NCBI RefSeq assembly: GCF_964355755.1
Contig: NC_092672.1
Span: 37,692,501-37,756,500 of the forward strand
Source: Antedon mediterranea
Lineage: Eukaryota; Echinodermata; Crinoidea; Comatulida; Antedonidae
Length of the DNA: 64,000 nt
Direction: 5' to 3'
The number at the start of each line of letters is the position of its first letter. Position 1 is the first letter of the stretch. Of the stretch, positions 1 through 12,503 are shown in pieces. The position numbers and the translations under genes were made by a program. The notes below the pieces were generated by a model. It ran no database searches. It was not told the origin of the DNA and worked only from the letters and a program-made list of their open reading frames with translations.

Positions 1-126
1 TAAAGGTCAATATTTTTCTTTTATCCATTCAATTCAACTTTAATCCACCACGGAGGCCCAGATCAACACATTGTTATTTTTGTCTGGAGTTATGTATTTC
101 AGTTATGCAGTTAAGTCTATACAAAC

Positions 127-3100
127 CTGCATAGGGTGCAGTTTCAGACACAGGATTTCTTCATCTACATTGCAAAGACGAGAAAACTCCACCAGAGGAT
201 CTTGAAGTCTTCGTGCTATGGAGATAGCTTGACGCAGTTGGAGAGGGTATTGCCGAAATTCACTCTGTAATCGATAAGAAATATGTATAGTCATCTTACA
301 TCTTCTTACATATTAAATAATTCCAACAAAGATGATGATAATAATTGATATGATAAAAACTTGTTACAATACCTCTGCAATATTTGAAGTCTGAAAAATC
401 ATAGCAACATTATCCTCAATGAGTTCCACATTGATAGGCGTTATCTGCTGCTCAGCTTCCAACTCACTAATACATTGTTGAATGTCTCTGATCACACCTA
501 TTGACCTTCTAAAAAACAAAACAAAATCAATTAGTTTTATGTGAACTTTGAAAGCAAAGCAACAATCATTATCATAACACCATTAAAATAAACAAAAATC
601 ATCTATGATTTCAATGATTTAAAATATGTGTTGATTATAGACTTATAGACATAAGTACATTATTATTATTTATCTTAATACTGGACAGTCTTGGTCTGGC
701 CTATTAGTACAGTCAACTATCTCAATACTGGACAGTCTTGGTCTGGCCTATTAGTACAGTCAACTATCTCAATACTGGACAGTCTTGGTTTGGCCTATTA
801 GTACAGTCAACTATCTTAATACTGGACAGTCTTGGTCTGGCCTATTAGTACAGTCAACTATCTTAATACTGGACAGTCTTGGTCTGGCCTATTAGTACAA
901 TCAACTATCTTAATACTGGACAGTCTTGGTCTGGCCTATTAGTACAGTCAACTATCTTAATACTGGACAGTCTTGGTCTGGCCTATTAGTACAGTCAACT
1001 ATCTTAATACTGGACAGTCTTGGTCTGGCCTATTAGTACAGTCAACTATCTTAATACTGGACAGTCTTGGTCTGGCCTATTAGTACAGTCACCTATCTCA
1101 ATACTGGACAGTCTTGGTCTGGCCTATTAGTACAGTCAACTATCTTAATACTGGACAGTCTTGGTCTGGCCTATTAGTACAGTCAACTATCTTAATACTG
1201 GACATTCTTGGTCTGGCCTATTAGTACAGTCACCTATCTTAATACTGGACAGTCTTGGTCTGGCCTATTAGTACAGTCAACTATCTTAATACTGGACAGT
1301 CTTGGTCTGGCCTATTAGTACAGTCAACTATCTTAATACTGGACAGTCTTGGTCTGGCCTATTAGTACAGTCAACTATCTTAATACTGGACAGTCTTGGT
1401 CTGGCCTATTAGTACAGTCAACTATCTTAGATTAGTATATTAAACAGATACTTGTAAAGTAAGGCAATCCCAAAATGGATGTTTGAACTAACCTGGACTC
1501 TGCCATAACACCAACCACATGGGGCTTTTTACTTGACAAGAAGTCCTTAAGTTTTTCAATATCTACTTCCTTTAACTCCTTATCTCGTTTAAAATAACTT
1601 TTGGTACTTTTGAGAAAGTTTGGTAGACGGACAAAATCTGACACCTCTCCTTCGCCATCCAGAAGAGCACCAAATGTTGGAACATCCCTGAAAAAATATA
1701 ATATAAAATATTTATAATAAAAATGTACAAACAAGCAGTATCTGTTTGAAATGTTGTATATGGTTAAACTTACATGTCACTGGAGAAACTAATGCCCAAC
1801 ACACGAAGGCCAACTTTGCCAGGAATGTCCAGAAACTCATCCTCATCATCTTGTTGCTGGTCTGCTTGGTATGGTGCTACTTTTAGGTAATTATACATTT
1901 TTAGTGAGCACATCTAGAAAAAGAAATAATCATAATAATAAAACTTATAGTAAAGCTCTGTCTACATTATCACTAGTTTGACAAAAAATGTGATGTGCCC
2001 AAATATGGTAGTGATGTACCCAAATATGGTAGTGACATCATCATGTCCATAGATGGGCACATCACATTTTCTTGTCACATAAAGTTTGATAGTGTAGACA
2101 GAGCTTAAGAAAAGTTAATGCTATACCAATTCCAAACTACCAGATTTTAGATTTTATAACGAGTGTTCTGCTTGTGCTTGTATTTTATGAATCTTTTTTG
2201 TATACCACAACCAAATGAATTTCCCAGTTTTATAAAGTTTTACTGAATTTCTTTAAAAATCAAAACCAAAAATAAATATAAACTGTAAATACCCTTGGAA
2301 AATAACTTACTCGTAAAATACATTCTTTGCATTCATTAAGAAGTTTAATGCGTAGTTCTTTTTCAAAGACGGGATAGAGCATGTTGAGCGCCAACTCGAG
2401 GGCGGCCACTCGCTCTTTATTCCACGCTTGGACCACGTTACTGTACTCATCACGATAGTAAAGTTGCTTGATTTCCTCAAAGTACGTCTGGAACCTAAAG
2501 AAAAAGAGTGTCAAAATATTTTTATATTTGTGTAGTAACTAGAATGAAATGCAAGTAAATAAAAAACATCTATTCTTGTAATGTTTCAGGTTGCACTTTT
2601 GTAATTTATGATGATTATTAGATGTATTTTGATAACATTGTGGGGGGGTTAATGGGAATACCATAAATGATTCATTCTCCTTTCACAAGTAATCACCAGT
2701 ATGAAATTACTATTAAATTATGTACTTGGAATGGAATGGAATACCATAAATAATTTATTTTATTATTCAAATGACCTTTCAAAAAATGGTCTGATTGAAA
2801 CCTGACCACCCATGCTAATTTCTAAGGTTAGCCAATTATGAGATTACTATTAAAGTATGTTGTTACTTACCCTCTACTGCTACTAGTATTTTTCATATCA
2901 ATGTTCATAGTCATAGTCAAAAGCTTCTCCTTTTCTGCATTCAGCAGCTTCAGAAATTGTTCACCTTTTAAATCTTTAACTTGTTTATCTTTTAAGTACT
3001 TCATTGGAAAACATGGATGTGCTTCATCAATCTCCTATGAAATCAAGTAAAGGGTAATAAAATAAGCTGGCAGTGAATATATTTTTTTAATTTTTTTTAT

Positions 3101-6100
3101 TTATTTATTCGGTATATAAAAATATATTACAAAACGACAGTCAAGGACTGAAATGAAATGTATTACAAATGACTAAAAATTAGTTAAAATTGCTATAAAG
3201 ATAGAAACATCTTAATAAAATTAGATATCGTACCATACAATTAAAAACATACATGAATAAAAAACCTTAAAACATTGACTTATTACATATCTAAAAAAGA
3301 GCTAGTGGTGCCTATTAATTATATCCACCATGGTGGGAACTGGAGACGACCTAAGTCTGCTGGTTTTACAATGAGGTACTTACAGGTATTACAAACTACA
3401 CAGATGTTCTACTAATGCATGAAGGGTCTTTTCCATATCTGTTCCAGCATGGTTTCTGTCCGACAGCGGCAAATCAAATGTCAATGTTTTGTTTTCACGA
3501 CGATTCATGCGGTTATGCGCCAATCGATGTGTGCATGGTCGCGTATTCAATAAATTTTACGTTTGATTGTATTTGCCGGTGCCGGAACAGGTGTGAAGAC
3601 CCTTAAGGTTGGTTCCCACTTGGATACAATGCAACTACAATCACAAGCAACAGTTAGGTTGATAAATCAAAATTACTTGCGTTGCGCTTACGTCCTTGTA
3701 GGGTGGTGCGTCCAAGTAGAAATCAAACTTTAAAAGTTTGTTTTATTTTTACCACACATAAAGTGAATATAATGCATAAGATTTACAACTACTGTACCTT
3801 TTGACCTTTTCTTGTTGGTTTGACACATATTTTGGCCCTTTCGTAGTAGGTCTCCCTAACTGTCTGTCGCACCAATGGATCATGGGACAGTTGTAGCGCC
3901 ACCATGTAACGGGTCGCTTTTAACAAAGATTCTTCTTCTGTAAATCTCCTGAAAACCAATACATATTATTTAGGAGAGCTATAGCCTCTTAAAATGCAAA
4001 TTAGAATCATAACACTATGTTAGTTTAGTTGAATGATTTAGACAATGTAATGCGTCCTGTTAGGCTATTTACATATCAAGCAGCAGGTTCCGGGTTCGAA
4101 TATTGGTTGGGACGACTTGTTCTCATTCTCACAGATTTCCTCATCTTATCGTTTCAAATTTATTAATTAAATTTCAGTATATCACTGGGTGGTTTAGAAT
4201 TAATGTTCTTTGCCTAATGTGTTTATATAATTTTACATATATATAATACATACGTGCTGAGATAATCCTTAGCTGCCTCTAGCGGTTCAATAGGATGTTG
4301 ATCTGTATCGTTTCGTTGGTAATTATCTCGAAGATTCTCACCAAATTGTTCAGGTGTTAGACCAAACTTCTTTGCAAGGCCATCTGCAAACAAAACAATT
4401 GTACAAAAGTTAAGTAAAGATTAACACATTGCTTTTTCAGTGGAGGAGCTAGGACTTTGAAATAGGGAATGGGAAAGGGAAGGTGGTAGAGCCTTAAAAA
4501 CTTGCGAAACAAAATGTCCTATCTTTTGCATTATAAATTTCAAAATTTACTGAGCTAGCTGGAAATTTATGCTGGCTTTAATTCTCTTAGTAACTTAGTA
4601 TATTTTCCATTTGATTGTATGCTTACCTAGGCCAGCATTCTGACATGTGCTATACATAGATTTCCTAGTGGCTTGTTTAAGATAGTAACTAGTTCCTGCT
4701 TCATCTTCTATCTCCTCTTCTACTTCTTCTTCCACCTCTTCCCATTCATCCTCCTCGTCTTTGTCCTCATCGTCGTCATCATCATCATCGTCGTCATCAT
4801 CAGGATCTTTTATCTTTTCCTTCTTACGTAAAACTTTGCGGATGACTTTCCTAGTTTCTTTCTTGGTTGCATTATGCATTTTGGTAAGATCACGTCCGTA
4901 GTAGAGCAGAAAGTGAGAATACACATCCTTTAGCTCCTCTATTGTCTGTATAGTGTCCAATCTAAAAATATAGGAAAAAAATAAAGATAAGTAGGCTACG
5001 CAGTAACATCAATGCCAGTAACTTTCTACAATAGAAACACAACTTATCAGGTAAAGTTAGTTTATCATGTCAGTATTAAACTAATGGCTCTTATTTGAGA
5101 CTATAAGTTATATCCAGTACCAAGCTTATGTAACTGAATTCTTATTCAAGCATGTACTTATTTCTTGATGATCTCACCTTTCAAGGTCTGTGTCACTCAA
5201 AGCTCTGAAACTATCGGGTAAAACATCATCACCAGCTTTCTGGATTTGCTCAAACTGGTAAGTCTGCATTCTCTCAAATAACTTTCTTAAATTGAACTTC
5301 CTTGTCCTCAGTTGACACCACTGCATGGAGTATTAACATTTATATAAAATAATTAACATTTATTGTGTTTTCAGACTGTGAATGTTATCATTGTATATAA
5401 CAAAAAAAGAGATTTAAAACCATAATAATGTCCCTTGTGACATATTTTTATAATCTATATAGTACATGACAAATAGCTAATCAAGCCTGCTAACAATTAG
5501 TACAAGTTTACAATACAATATTATAAATATTGGCATGTTATATAATAACAATAACAATATTTATAATTTAGTACACATACCTTTTCGTCCCATTGAAATA
5601 TCTTGTAAAGATCGTTGAAATTCAACTCTGGTTCCACATATTCTTTACGATAAAACGCAATAAATGGAACTTCTAAATGCTCATTGCGAATGAAGTTGAG
5701 GGCCTCCTTGATCTTGCCAATTGTGCTTCGTGGTTTCGATTTAAAATGACCATGACTATCAGGTCCATCGGCAAAATCCTGTAAGAAAATTATTATTTAT
5801 AAAAATTATTCTTTTTCTATTTAACAGTTGAGATTTCATCTATTGCAGTATATTTCACATTTATATTTATTTCTACTAACTTAACTTCAACCATTATGAT
5901 TAAGAATTGCTTAGTTGTTTTGGGCAGTGGGCCACCATTCTCTCCTATAGCCCTAATCAGAGCTGCTTAGTTGATTTGGGGCAGTGGGCCACCATTCTCT
6001 CCTATAGCCCTCATCAGAGCTGCTTAGTTGTTTTGGGCAGTGGGCCACCATTCTCTCCTATAGCCCTAATCAGAGCTGCTTAGTTGATTTGGGGCAGTGG

Positions 6101-9100
6101 GCCACCATTCTCTCCTATAGCCCTCATCAGAGCTGCTTAGTTGTTTTGGGCAGTGGGCCACCATTCTCTCCTATAGCCCTCATCAGAGCTGCTTAGTTGA
6201 TTTGGGGCAGTGGGCCACCATTCTCTCCTATAGCCCTCATCAGAGCTGCTTAGTTGATTTGGGGCAGTGGGCCACCATTCTCTCCTATAGCCCTCATCAG
6301 AGCTGCTTAGTTGATTTGGGGCAGTGGGCCACCATTCTCTCATATAGCCCTCATCAGAGCTGCTTAGTTGATTTGGGGCAGTGGGCCACCATTCTCTCCT
6401 ATAGCCCTCATCAGAGCTGCTTAGTTGTTTTGGGCAGTGGGCCACCATTCTCTCCTATAGCCCTAATCAGAGCTGCTTAGTTGATTTGGGGCAGTGGGCC
6501 ACCATTCTCTCCTATAGCCCTCATCAGAGCTGCTTAGTTGATTTGGGGCAGTGGGCCACCATTCTCTCCTATAGCCCTCATCAGAGCTGCTTAGTTGATT
6601 TGGGCAGTGGGCCACCATTCTCTCCTATAGCCCTCATCAGAGCTGCTTAGTTGATTTGGGCAGTGGGCCACCATTCTCTCCTATAGCCCTCATCAGAGCT
6701 GCTTAGTTGATTTGGGGCAGTGGGCCACCATTCTCTCCTATAGCCCTCATCAGAGCTGCTTAGTTGATTTGGGGCAGTGGGCCACCATTCTCTCCTATAG
6801 CCCTCATCAGAGCTGCTTAGTTGATTTGGGGCAGTGGGCCATCATTCTCTCCTGTAGCCCTCATCAGAGCTGCTTAGTTGATTTGGGCAGTGGGCCACCA
6901 TTCTCTCCTATAGCCCTCATCAGAGCTGCTTCGGTCTGTTCATGTGTCAATTTTTTGTAACCATCGATTTTAAACTATTTTTTATTTTCAAATATTTGTT
7001 TTTATATATGTATCTTCTTTTTTTTCAATTTGTACTGTGATTTTCAGTTTGTACTGATCATTTAAAAAAGAATGTTGTAATGTTACATGCAATTTGTACT
7101 GTGATATTCAGTTTGTACTGATCATTAAAAAAGAATGTTGTAATGTTACATGCAATTTGTACTGTGATCTTCAGTTTGTACTGATCATTAAAAAAGAATG
7201 TTGTAATGTTACATGCAATTTGTACTGTGATTTTCAGTTTGTACTGATCATTAAAAAAGAATGTTGTAATGTTACATGCAATTTGTACTGTGATTTTCAG
7301 TTTGTACTGATCATTTAAAAAGAATGTTGTAATGTTACATGCAATTTGTACTGTGATTTTCAGTTTGTACTGATCATTTAAAAAGAATGTTGTAATGTTA
7401 CATGCAATTTGTACTGTGATTTTCAGTTTGTACTGATCATTTAAAAAAGAATGTTGTAATGTTACATGCAATTTGTACTGTGATTTTCAGTTTGTACTGA
7501 TCATTTAAAAAAGAATGTTGTAATGTTACATGCAATTTGTACTGTGATTTTCAGTTTGTACTGATCATTAAAAAAGAATGTTGTAATGTTACATGCAATT
7601 TGTACTGTGATTTTCAGTTTGTACTGATCATTAAAAAAGAATGTTGTAATGTTACATGCAATTTGTACTGTGATTTTCAGTTTGTACTGATCATTAAAAA
7701 AGAAATGTTGTAATGTTACATGCAATTTGTACTGTGATTTTCAGTTTGTACTGATCATTTAAAAAAGAATGTTGTAATGTTACATGCAATTTGTACTGTG
7801 ATTTTCAGTTTGTACTGATCATTTAAAAAAGAATGTTGTAATGTTACATGCAATTTGTACTGTGATTTTCAGTTTGTACTGATCATTAAAAAAGAAATGT
7901 TGTAATGTTACATGCAATTTGTACTGTGATTTTCAGTTTGTACTGATCATTTAAAAAAGAATGTTGTAATGTTACATGCAATTTGTACTGTGATTTTCAG
8001 TTTGTACTGATCATTTAAAAAAGAATGTTGTAATGTTACATGCAATTTGTACTGTGATTTTCAGTTTGTACTGATAGATTTAAAAAGAATGTTGTAATGT
8101 TACATGCAATTTGGCTGCTGGGCCACTATATGTAATGGTATTTGGCGGTTGGGCCACTATATGTAATGGTATTTGGCTGTTGGGCCACTATATGTAATGG
8201 TATTTGGCTGTTGGGCCACTATATGTAATGGTATTTGGCTGTTGGGCCACTATATGTAATGGTATTTGGCTGTTGGGCCACTATATGTAATGGTATTTGG
8301 CTGTTGGGCCACTATATGTAATGGTATTTGGCTGCTGGGCAACTATATGTAATGGTATTTGGCTGCTGGGCAACTATATGTAATGGTATTTGGCTGCTGG
8401 GCAATAATATGTAATGGTATTTTTATTGTGCAATAAAGTTAATAATGAATCACAGTATTGAATTTGAGGCCTACAAATAAATTAACAGTGATAGTAAGTA
8501 CATACTTGACGTGATACTGGTGGCGTGTTAAATGCTTGTCGATAAATCCAGTCAGCCTCAATATCAAGTTCCATGTCTTTAGCTTCTGTTACTGGAACTC
8601 CACGAAGCTACACAAAATAAAACATAATTAATAAATAATATATGTGAAATGAAAAAACAGTATTTTTTAAAACACTTCTTGTTTTCTTTATCACATTACT
8701 ATCTGAGGTATATGTATTCAGAGGACCTACCTTGAATCTCTCTGGAACATCAGCTGTCCTTATTTCTTGATCCAAGTCCGTGAAATGCCCTCGTTCCAGA
8801 TCACTGGGCTCAAACACCTTTAAAAACAAAAATTATTATTGAATAAAATAATTCTTTTTTTGTCATTTAGTTTTATTTCTGTTTTTCAAATTCAGCTGAG
8901 AGAATAAATAAGACAGACAATATCCAGATGGTACAGCCTTTTCTACACTATCAAACATTATGTGACAACAAATTTGATCACTACCATATTTGGGCACATC
9001 ACACTTTTTTTTTCTTTTAGTTTGACAGAGCTTTACACATTTTCTGGTTTATTGCATTTCTTGGCAGAAAGCCATCAACACTTTCTTTAATAACTTTAAT

Positions 9101-12100
9101 GATGTGGTTGTAAAAATTAAGAATGCATCGTGACATGATACTAACCTCATAAATACTTTTCTTTGTAGCACGCTTCTTTCCAGGTCGTTTGGCTCGTGGT
9201 AAGCCCTCCGCATCAACCTCTTCATCATCTTCCACTTCATACTAAGCATAAATCAAAAGGAAACACTTTTAACTTAAGACACCAGTTAAATGCACTATAA
9301 TTAATTATTTATGACAACAATTATCGTTTATTCATTATTTATGAAAATGTAATATATGATTACAGAGCCATAACATCGGCAAGGGTTCGAGGCCACTAGC
9401 TCCATGGTTCTGGTGGTAAAACAAGTATTCTTGGATAAGAACTATAAACCGTAGGTCCAGTGCATACATCTAGCTCATGTGCACTAAAGAACCTAGTACA
9501 TGTTTCGAGACGAGTAGGGGGTTACCCCGGTGTACTAGTATATACATAGCCATTATCACACACAGCCACTTATCATAATTGGGCTCTCTGGGAAAACAGT
9601 CTTTTACTGAAGAGGCTACCCAGTATAGAGAAAAATAATAATAATAATATGATAAAAGAAAACTCACCTCGTCTTCTTCCTCTTCGTCATACTGGTCGTC
9701 CATCGTATCAAATTCATCAAAATCAAATTCTAATCCAAAAATATCTTGAGCTTCTTGCAAGGCTCTGATAAAAAATATGACACATTAGTGAAAGTAGCGT
9801 TGGTAACAGCACATAAACAATCATATCATGAATTATCTTCTCCTTCTTTCTCATATTATACAAATAATAATAATTAAAAAACAAATTATATGCACCACAC
9901 ACTGTATTAAAAAAAAGTGGAGCAGTAGCCTTCAACTGTGAAGTTTGCTCCTAAATGGAAGAAGAAATATCTTACGAATCCTTGATAGTTTTTTGTCCTT
10001 TTTTCTTCTTTTTCTTAGTTGCTATTGGTCGTCCTTCATCATCAACAATAAAATCATCCACATCTAAGAGAAAGTGAAACAGATTGTGTAATTGAGTTCT
10101 AATTTAAGACATGTGGAAAAAGAAGTAGGTATACATTTTTTTTAAATCAGTTCAGTTTCAGATTTATTTCACACAAAAATAATAAATATAACACAGTAAA
10201 TACATTTTTTATAAATAATAATAAAATGTGTGTGGAAATTACTATATTGGCTTTAGGTCTGAACCTCAAAACAAACAATCTTTATTTTAAAAATGTCATT
10301 GTCATTATAGTTATGTTGTAAATTTGCTGAGCATGCAGCTTGTATCAACATGCTGAACTATGTGAGTTTACAATGCAATAAAGGAAAGATAAAACCCTTA
10401 TTAATAGCTTAAGCTGTGATATGCCCAAATATGGTAGTGATATGACATCATCATGTCCATCATATTTTTTGGACACATAAAGTTTGATAGTGTAGACAGA
10501 GCTTTAGGTGTATGTGTCAACAAAGCATTGGCACTCACCAGACTCCTCCTCTGACATATCAATTGCATCTCCTGCTGGTAACTGCTCAACTTCACGTTCA
10601 TCCTCCTCAATCTGATAAAATTATAGACAATATTTTAATTTTGAAAGTAAAATACGTACACAAGTATGTGCCACCCTCTGGTCTTTCATGTTAGGATAGG
10701 GCTTATGGGCATAACTGTTTAGTTTTAAAATTTATTTAAATAAAATTGGAAATCTACCTCATCTTCATCCTCGTCTCCTTCCCTCTGAAATATTTCACGA
10801 GCGATAGCATCTCGTTCCGTAAATTGATGATGGTCTTCTGTTCCACCCGCTTCCTCGTCACTCTCTTCTTCATCAGAAATTTGTCGTAAACGCCTGAACT
10901 TTTTCTAGAAAGCAAGAAAATAACATGATTTAAGATAAGATGACAACAACATGAACCAACCAGGAATTGTATATACTCAAGTGGCAATTTGTGAAAATTG
11001 AATGTTAAAAACATAATTAATCATCATTTTTATCACATTATTCCTTTTTATTAGAATTTTGCAGCCATATTTGATGTATTAATAATTAATCTGATTCAAT
11101 TAGTACACAGTACTTACTCTGGCTACTTTTACACCCAGGTTTTCCTCAATCAAATCATAATCTTCATCCTCTAACCGATCGTCTAGTTCTGAAAAAAAAT
11201 ATGATAGTACATTAGTGGCAATTTAGCTAATATTCTTTCCTTACTCTTCTAAAGCCTATATACAGAATGCTGACTGAGATAACAATATTGCATGCGCTGT
11301 ACTAATATGCCAGTAAATTGAATGAGATGAACTACCTCTGCGATCTCTTTTCCTTCGACCAATCTCCTCATCTGAATCTGATGTCACTTCCTCCTCCACA
11401 TCATCATTGATGAGATCAGCAATATCTTCATTTCCGTCTTCTGTGAAAAGTAAAAAAATAAGAACTTTTAAAATCAAGTGAAAAAAGGGTATTATTTAAA
11501 AAAAAAATAGGTTTTTATGGTGGCCAACAGAATTTGAATTACTTGAATTAGTATTGCTTACTGAATTAATTTAATTTCTTAAATGATGCAAGTGATGGTC
11601 AGCTAAATGAATCCTGCTTGGAGGTTTGGGTGCTAGCTTGGAGGTTTGGGTGTTAGCTAGGTTTGGGTGTTAGCTAGGTTTGGGTGCTACAGTAGCTAGG
11701 TTTGGGTGCTAGCTAGGTTTGGGTGCTAGCTTGGTGTTTGGGTGCTAGCTTGGTGTTTGGGTGCTAGCTAGGTTTGGGTGCTAGCTTGGTGTTTGGGTGC
11801 TAGCTTGGTGTTTGGGTGCTAGCTTGGTGTTTGGGTGCTAGCTTGGTGTTTGGGTGCTAGCTTGGTGTTTGGGTGCTAGCTTGGTGTTTGGGTGCTAGCT
11901 AGGTTTGGGTGCTAGCTTGGTGTTTGGGTGCTAGCTTGGTGTTTGGGTGCTAGCTAGGTTTGGGTGCGAGCTTGGTGTTTGGGTGCTAGCTTGGTGTTTG
12001 GGTGCTAGCTTGGTGTTTGGGTGCTAGCTTGGTGTTTGGGTGCTAGCTAGGTTTGGGTGCTAGCTTGTTGTTTTTGTCTATTGTTCTCTTCCTTTTGGTT

Positions 12101-12503
12101 TCCACTTTTTCTCTTTATTGTCGAACGCTAAAGCTTGGTTCCCACTAGCGACGCAACGTAAGAAAATTGCCTTACAATATTAATTGCACGTTTGCCCTCA
12201 CCTCCGTGAAATCAAACCTGCCATGTTTGCAGCACTGTTGCATCATCGGTTCCCACTTGTGATTACGCAATACAGCACTTTATCTCGATATGTTGCTGCG
12301 TTGCGTTCTAGTGGGAACCACGCTATAGAGACATTGTTTATTTGCGCTATATAAATCTATCTATTATTATTATTAAATTGATTGTGATAATGACAATGAC
12401 AACATCACTACTATGTACCTGGATATTCCTCTTCGTCACTGCTGTTGTTTACATCTTCTTCTTCGGAAACTTCTGCTTCATTTTCCAAGAAGTTGGTAGA
12501 CAT
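127..12503 (-). CDS. SUPT6H: SPT6 transcription elongation factor / histone chaperone, N-terminal 955 codons (partial)
   Basis: SPT6 travels with RNA polymerase II in the nucleus and binds histones. Exons read off AC...CT borders on the plus strand: 12419-12503, 11336-11440, 11118-11188, 10758-10904, 10539-10611, 9976-10063, 9668-9764, 9146-9241, 8731-8817, 8506-8607, 5581-5778, 5178-5320, 4627-4961, 4254-4383, 3798-3948, 2871-3034, 2311-2494, 1774-1913, 1493-1687, 373-508, 127-264. Lengths sum to 2,865 nt with every phase closing. The start [17 protein letters not shown] resembles the vertebrate acidic N terminus. Diagnostic stretches are [46 protein letters not shown] and [18 protein letters not shown] (YqgF-like region). 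The HhH, S1 and tandem SH2 parts lie off the left edge. Exon 13 carries an 11-Asp run within a long acidic tract. An acceptor just upstream of the ATG (about 12549) suggests a non-coding first exon near 13080-13180. Confidence 0.95.
672..1430. repeat. 47-bp minisatellite, ~16 copies (SPT6 intron)
   Basis: Tandem units of about 47 bp read ACAGTCAACTATCTTAATAC then TGGACAGTCTTGGTCTGGCC and TATTAGT. Copies are nearly identical, with single-base variants (for example CACCTATC for CAACTATC). The array lies in the intron between SPT6 exons 19 and 20. The unit resembles the terminal repeat of the MITE at 40682-40905 (see findings). Confidence 0.95.
1953..2110. mobile_element. MITE family A copy 1 (SPT6 intron)
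   Basis: A near-palindrome begins AAGCTCTGTCTACATTATCA and ends TTTGATAGTGTAGACAGAGC TT. Its interior has the family's TGTGATGTGCCCA and ATATGGTAGTGA motifs in both orientations. Eight members of this family occur in the window. Confidence 0.85.
3088..3380 (-). mobile_element. 5'-truncated LINE fragment: 3' end only
   Basis: About 290 bp is almost identical to the 3' UTR and last codons of the LINE at 24350-26096, including the T-rich (plus-strand) tail TTTATTTATTCGGTATATAA and a start CCACCATGGTGGGAACTGG. Differences are a few substitutions. Similarity stops at about 3380, where the element is truncated. It lies in an SPT6 intron in the gene's orientation. Confidence 0.85.
3413..3605. mobile_element. 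MITE family B copy 1 (diverged)
   Basis: Related to the copies at 37859-38044 and 41818-42000. It begins GAAGGGTCTTTTCCATATCT, has an interior GTTTTGTTTTCACG, and ends GGAACAGGTGTGAAGACCCT. The right terminal repeat is well kept and the left is eroded. It directly abuts a family C element. Confidence 0.75.
3606..3735. mobile_element. MITE family C copy 1
   Basis: Begins AAGGTTGGTTCCCACTTGGA and ends TCCAAGTAGAAATCAAACTT, an imperfect inverted repeat, with GCGTTGCG inside. It is related to 12131-12330 and 39386-39525. Confidence 0.6.
5909..6931. repeat. 57-bp minisatellite, ~18 copies (SPT6 intron)
   Basis: Unit GAGCTGCTTAGTTGATTTGG / GGCAGTGGGCCACCATTCTC / TCCTATAGCCCTCATCA, 57 bp, with 55-56 bp variants that carry one fewer G or GTT for GAT. 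Because 57 is divisible by 3, long open frames appear on both strands; these are artefacts. It is the first of three adjacent arrays in the intron between SPT6 exons 10 and 11. Confidence 0.97.
7026..8112. repeat. 63/64-bp minisatellite, ~17 copies (SPT6 intron)
   Basis: Unit AATTTGTACTGTGATTTTCA / GTTTGTACTGATCATTAAAA / AAGAATGTTGTAATGTTACA / TGC. The length varies by one or two bases in the A-run (63-65 bp). Units contain two copies of TTTGTACTG. Open frames spanning the array result from periodicity. Confidence 0.97.
8111..8420. repeat. 31-bp minisatellite, ~10 copies (SPT6 intron)
   Basis: Unit TTTGGCTGTTGGGCCACTAT / ATGTAATGGTA (31 bp). It starts exactly where the 63-bp array ends, with the shared bases CAATTTGG. 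The last units carry GGGCAACTATA and GGGCAATAATA variants, so the array decays rightward. Confidence 0.97.
8935..9036. mobile_element. MITE family A copy 2 (short)
   Basis: Begins TTCTACACTATCAAACATTA, has ACCATATTTGGGCACATCAC inside, and ends AGTTTGACAGAGCTTTAC. It looks like an internally deleted member. Confidence 0.7.
9360..9650 (+). mobile_element. tRNA-derived SINE family 1, head-truncated copy
   Basis: Shares with 59971-60331 the stretches AACATCGGCAAGGGTTCGA (B-box region), CTCCATGGTTCTGGTGGTA, CATCTAGCTCATGTGCACT, AAAGAACCTAGTACATG and GGTTACCCCGGTGTACTAGT. It ends in an (AAT)n tail beside SPT6 exon 7. Confidence 0.75.
10409..10507. mobile_element. MITE family A copy 3 (left end lost)
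   Basis: Begins AAGCTGTGATATGCCCAAAT and ends AAAGTTTGATAGTGTAGACA GAGCTTTAG. The left terminal repeat is missing, so it is a deleted derivative. It lies 30 bp from SPT6 exon 5. Confidence 0.75.
11609..12069. repeat. 17/19-bp minisatellite, ~25 copies (SPT6 intron 1)
   Basis: Two unit types are mixed: TGCTAGCTTGGTGTTTGGG (19 bp) and TGCTAGCTAGGTTTGGG (17 bp), with a few TTAGCT and GCGAGC variants. It is G/T-rich on the plus strand. Confidence 0.95.
12131..12330. mobile_element. MITE family C copy 2 (long)
   Basis: Inverted termini: left GCTTGGTTCCCACTAGCGAC GCAACG, right CGTTGCGTTCTAGTGGGAAC CACGC. A second GGTTCCCACTTG in the middle suggests an internally duplicated or composite element. 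It is followed by GCGCTATATAAATC and an (ATT)n run, a tail also seen near 38390. Confidence 0.8.

Noticed and set aside
672-1430. CRISPR-like array
   Set aside because: Units are contiguous with no unique spacers, and the context is an animal intron.
6137-6960. Long open frames on both strands in the 57-bp array
   Set aside because: They exist only because the unit is 19 codons long without a stop; sequence is identical at DNA level with no codon-biased variation.
7058-7725. Frames of up to 137 codons in the 63-bp array
   Set aside because: 63 is divisible by 3; frames break at each 64-bp unit, as expected for non-coding repeats.
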